DNA of 64,000 bases from Parastagonospora avenae f. sp. tritici 18332-5. Its lineage: Eukaryota; Ascomycota; Dothideomycetes; Pleosporales; Phaeosphaeriaceae. Shown here piece after piece: positions 63,795-64,000 of the stretch (within the stretch, counting starts at the first letter, position 1; the number at the start of each line of letters is the position of its first letter). The notes beneath the pieces are model-generated. The model was not told the origin of the DNA. It ran no database searches and was given only the letters and a program-made list of their open reading frames with translations. Where the stretch lies: positions 434,001 to 498,000 of the forward strand of contig JAFJTR010000009.1 in the NCBI GenBank assembly GCA_022559985.1, given 5' to 3'. The position numbers and the translations under genes are program-made.

Positions 63795-64000
63795 TCATTT
63801 CTTCTTTGCGTCGGCCTCATCAGCCTTGGCCTTGGCGCGCTTCTCGCGGACACCGACAAGGCGGGCCTCAGAGCGGGCGTCACGGAGCTTCCTGTAGGCG
63901 TTCTCCTCACCCTTGTAGTCGCCAATGGCACCCTCCTCGAAGGTGACGGTGTTCTTGATGGGCAGAGCGGCGGAAGCGCGGGCAACGACGTTCTCGGCGG
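63795..64000 (-). CDS. rpl13: 60S ribosomal protein eL13, C-terminal exon (partial)
   Basis: The gene runs off the right edge; the last 67 codons are here, ending at TGA 63797-63795. The sequence has the eL13 C terminus: ALPIKNTVTFEEGAIGDYKG, then ENAYRKLRDARSEARLVGVR and a Lys/Ala-rich tail ending ADAKKK. Codon use is strongly biased to C-ending codons (AAG, GAG, CGC, GCC), as expected for a highly expressed ribosomal gene. It is a structural protein of the large subunit, made in the cytoplasm and assembled in the nucleolus. Confidence 0.92.
   Translation of the reverse strand, partial: AENVVARASAALPIKNTVTFEEGAIGDYKGEENAYRKLRDARSEARLVGVREKRAKAKADEADAKKK

Noticed and set aside
1..64000. CRISPR arrays, bacterial operons, tRNA or rRNA genes
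   Set aside because: The DNA is fungal nuclear; no spaced direct-repeat array, Shine-Dalgarno pattern or cloverleaf-like sequence was found by eye. A tRNA scan would be decisive.

Overview
The window is nuclear DNA of a filamentous ascomycete (Pezizomycotina). Genes lie on both strands. They are interrupted by short introns, mostly 42-100 bp, with GTANGT donors, CTAAC/CTGAC-type branch points and CAG/TAG acceptors. The products are fungal-type: DASH Duo1, Hri1, PTH11-type rhodopsin-domain protein, Zn2Cys6 regulator, GH13 maltase, homeobox-plus-C2H2 factor. A dothideomycete is plausible from general resemblance, but the sequence alone does not fix the species. Splice models below are mine; they were built by joining reading frames at consensus sites.

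Layout. 0-14.7 kb is mostly conserved: the end of PRP4 kinase, a DUF3445 haem-oxygenase-like protein, a Dap1/PGRMC cytochrome-b5-like protein, a Ser/Pro-rich coiled-coil protein, an intradiol dioxygenase, a tiny HMG-box-like protein, a tiny membrane protein, a BTB-like protein and a RING-like protein. 15-22.2 kb is a decayed accessory stretch: a rhodopsin-domain pseudogene, a tyrosinase pseudogene, an LTR-like scrap, a minisatellite and weak ORFs. 22.2-33.2 kb is a housekeeping block: galactokinase, DUO1, a CDK-site-rich protein, RNase H2 subunit B, MCM10 and a tubulin-tyrosine-ligase-like protein. 34-38.5 kb holds a tandem pair of lineage-type coiled-coil genes (the second broken) and two unrecognised genes. 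38.5-44.7 kb is a maltose-type cluster: regulator, transporter and maltase. 44.8-46.7 kb has an MCP1-like mitochondrial protein and a small zinc-finger protein. 47.3-59.4 kb is again accessory: a three-copy tandem family (A intact, B and C interrupted), an NAD(P)-binding protein, a frameshifted homeobox/C2H2 factor, a hidden multi-exon gene, a 20-residue-repeat gene with a stop, and a divergent kinase-like gene. 59.6-64 kb has a cytochrome P450, HRI1 and the end of ribosomal protein eL13.

Two results stand out. First, the 0.8-kb divergent promoter between the maltose transporter and the maltase holds six CGG triplets spaced exactly 11 bp apart, giving five overlapping CGG-N8-CGG sites, the architecture bound by AmyR-type Zn2Cys6 regulators; such a regulator is encoded next door. 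Second, accessory genes are repeatedly interrupted by single nonsense codons or one-base frameshifts, while every housekeeping gene reads through cleanly. This suggests recent decay of a dispensable layer, with base-calling error as the alternative to exclude.
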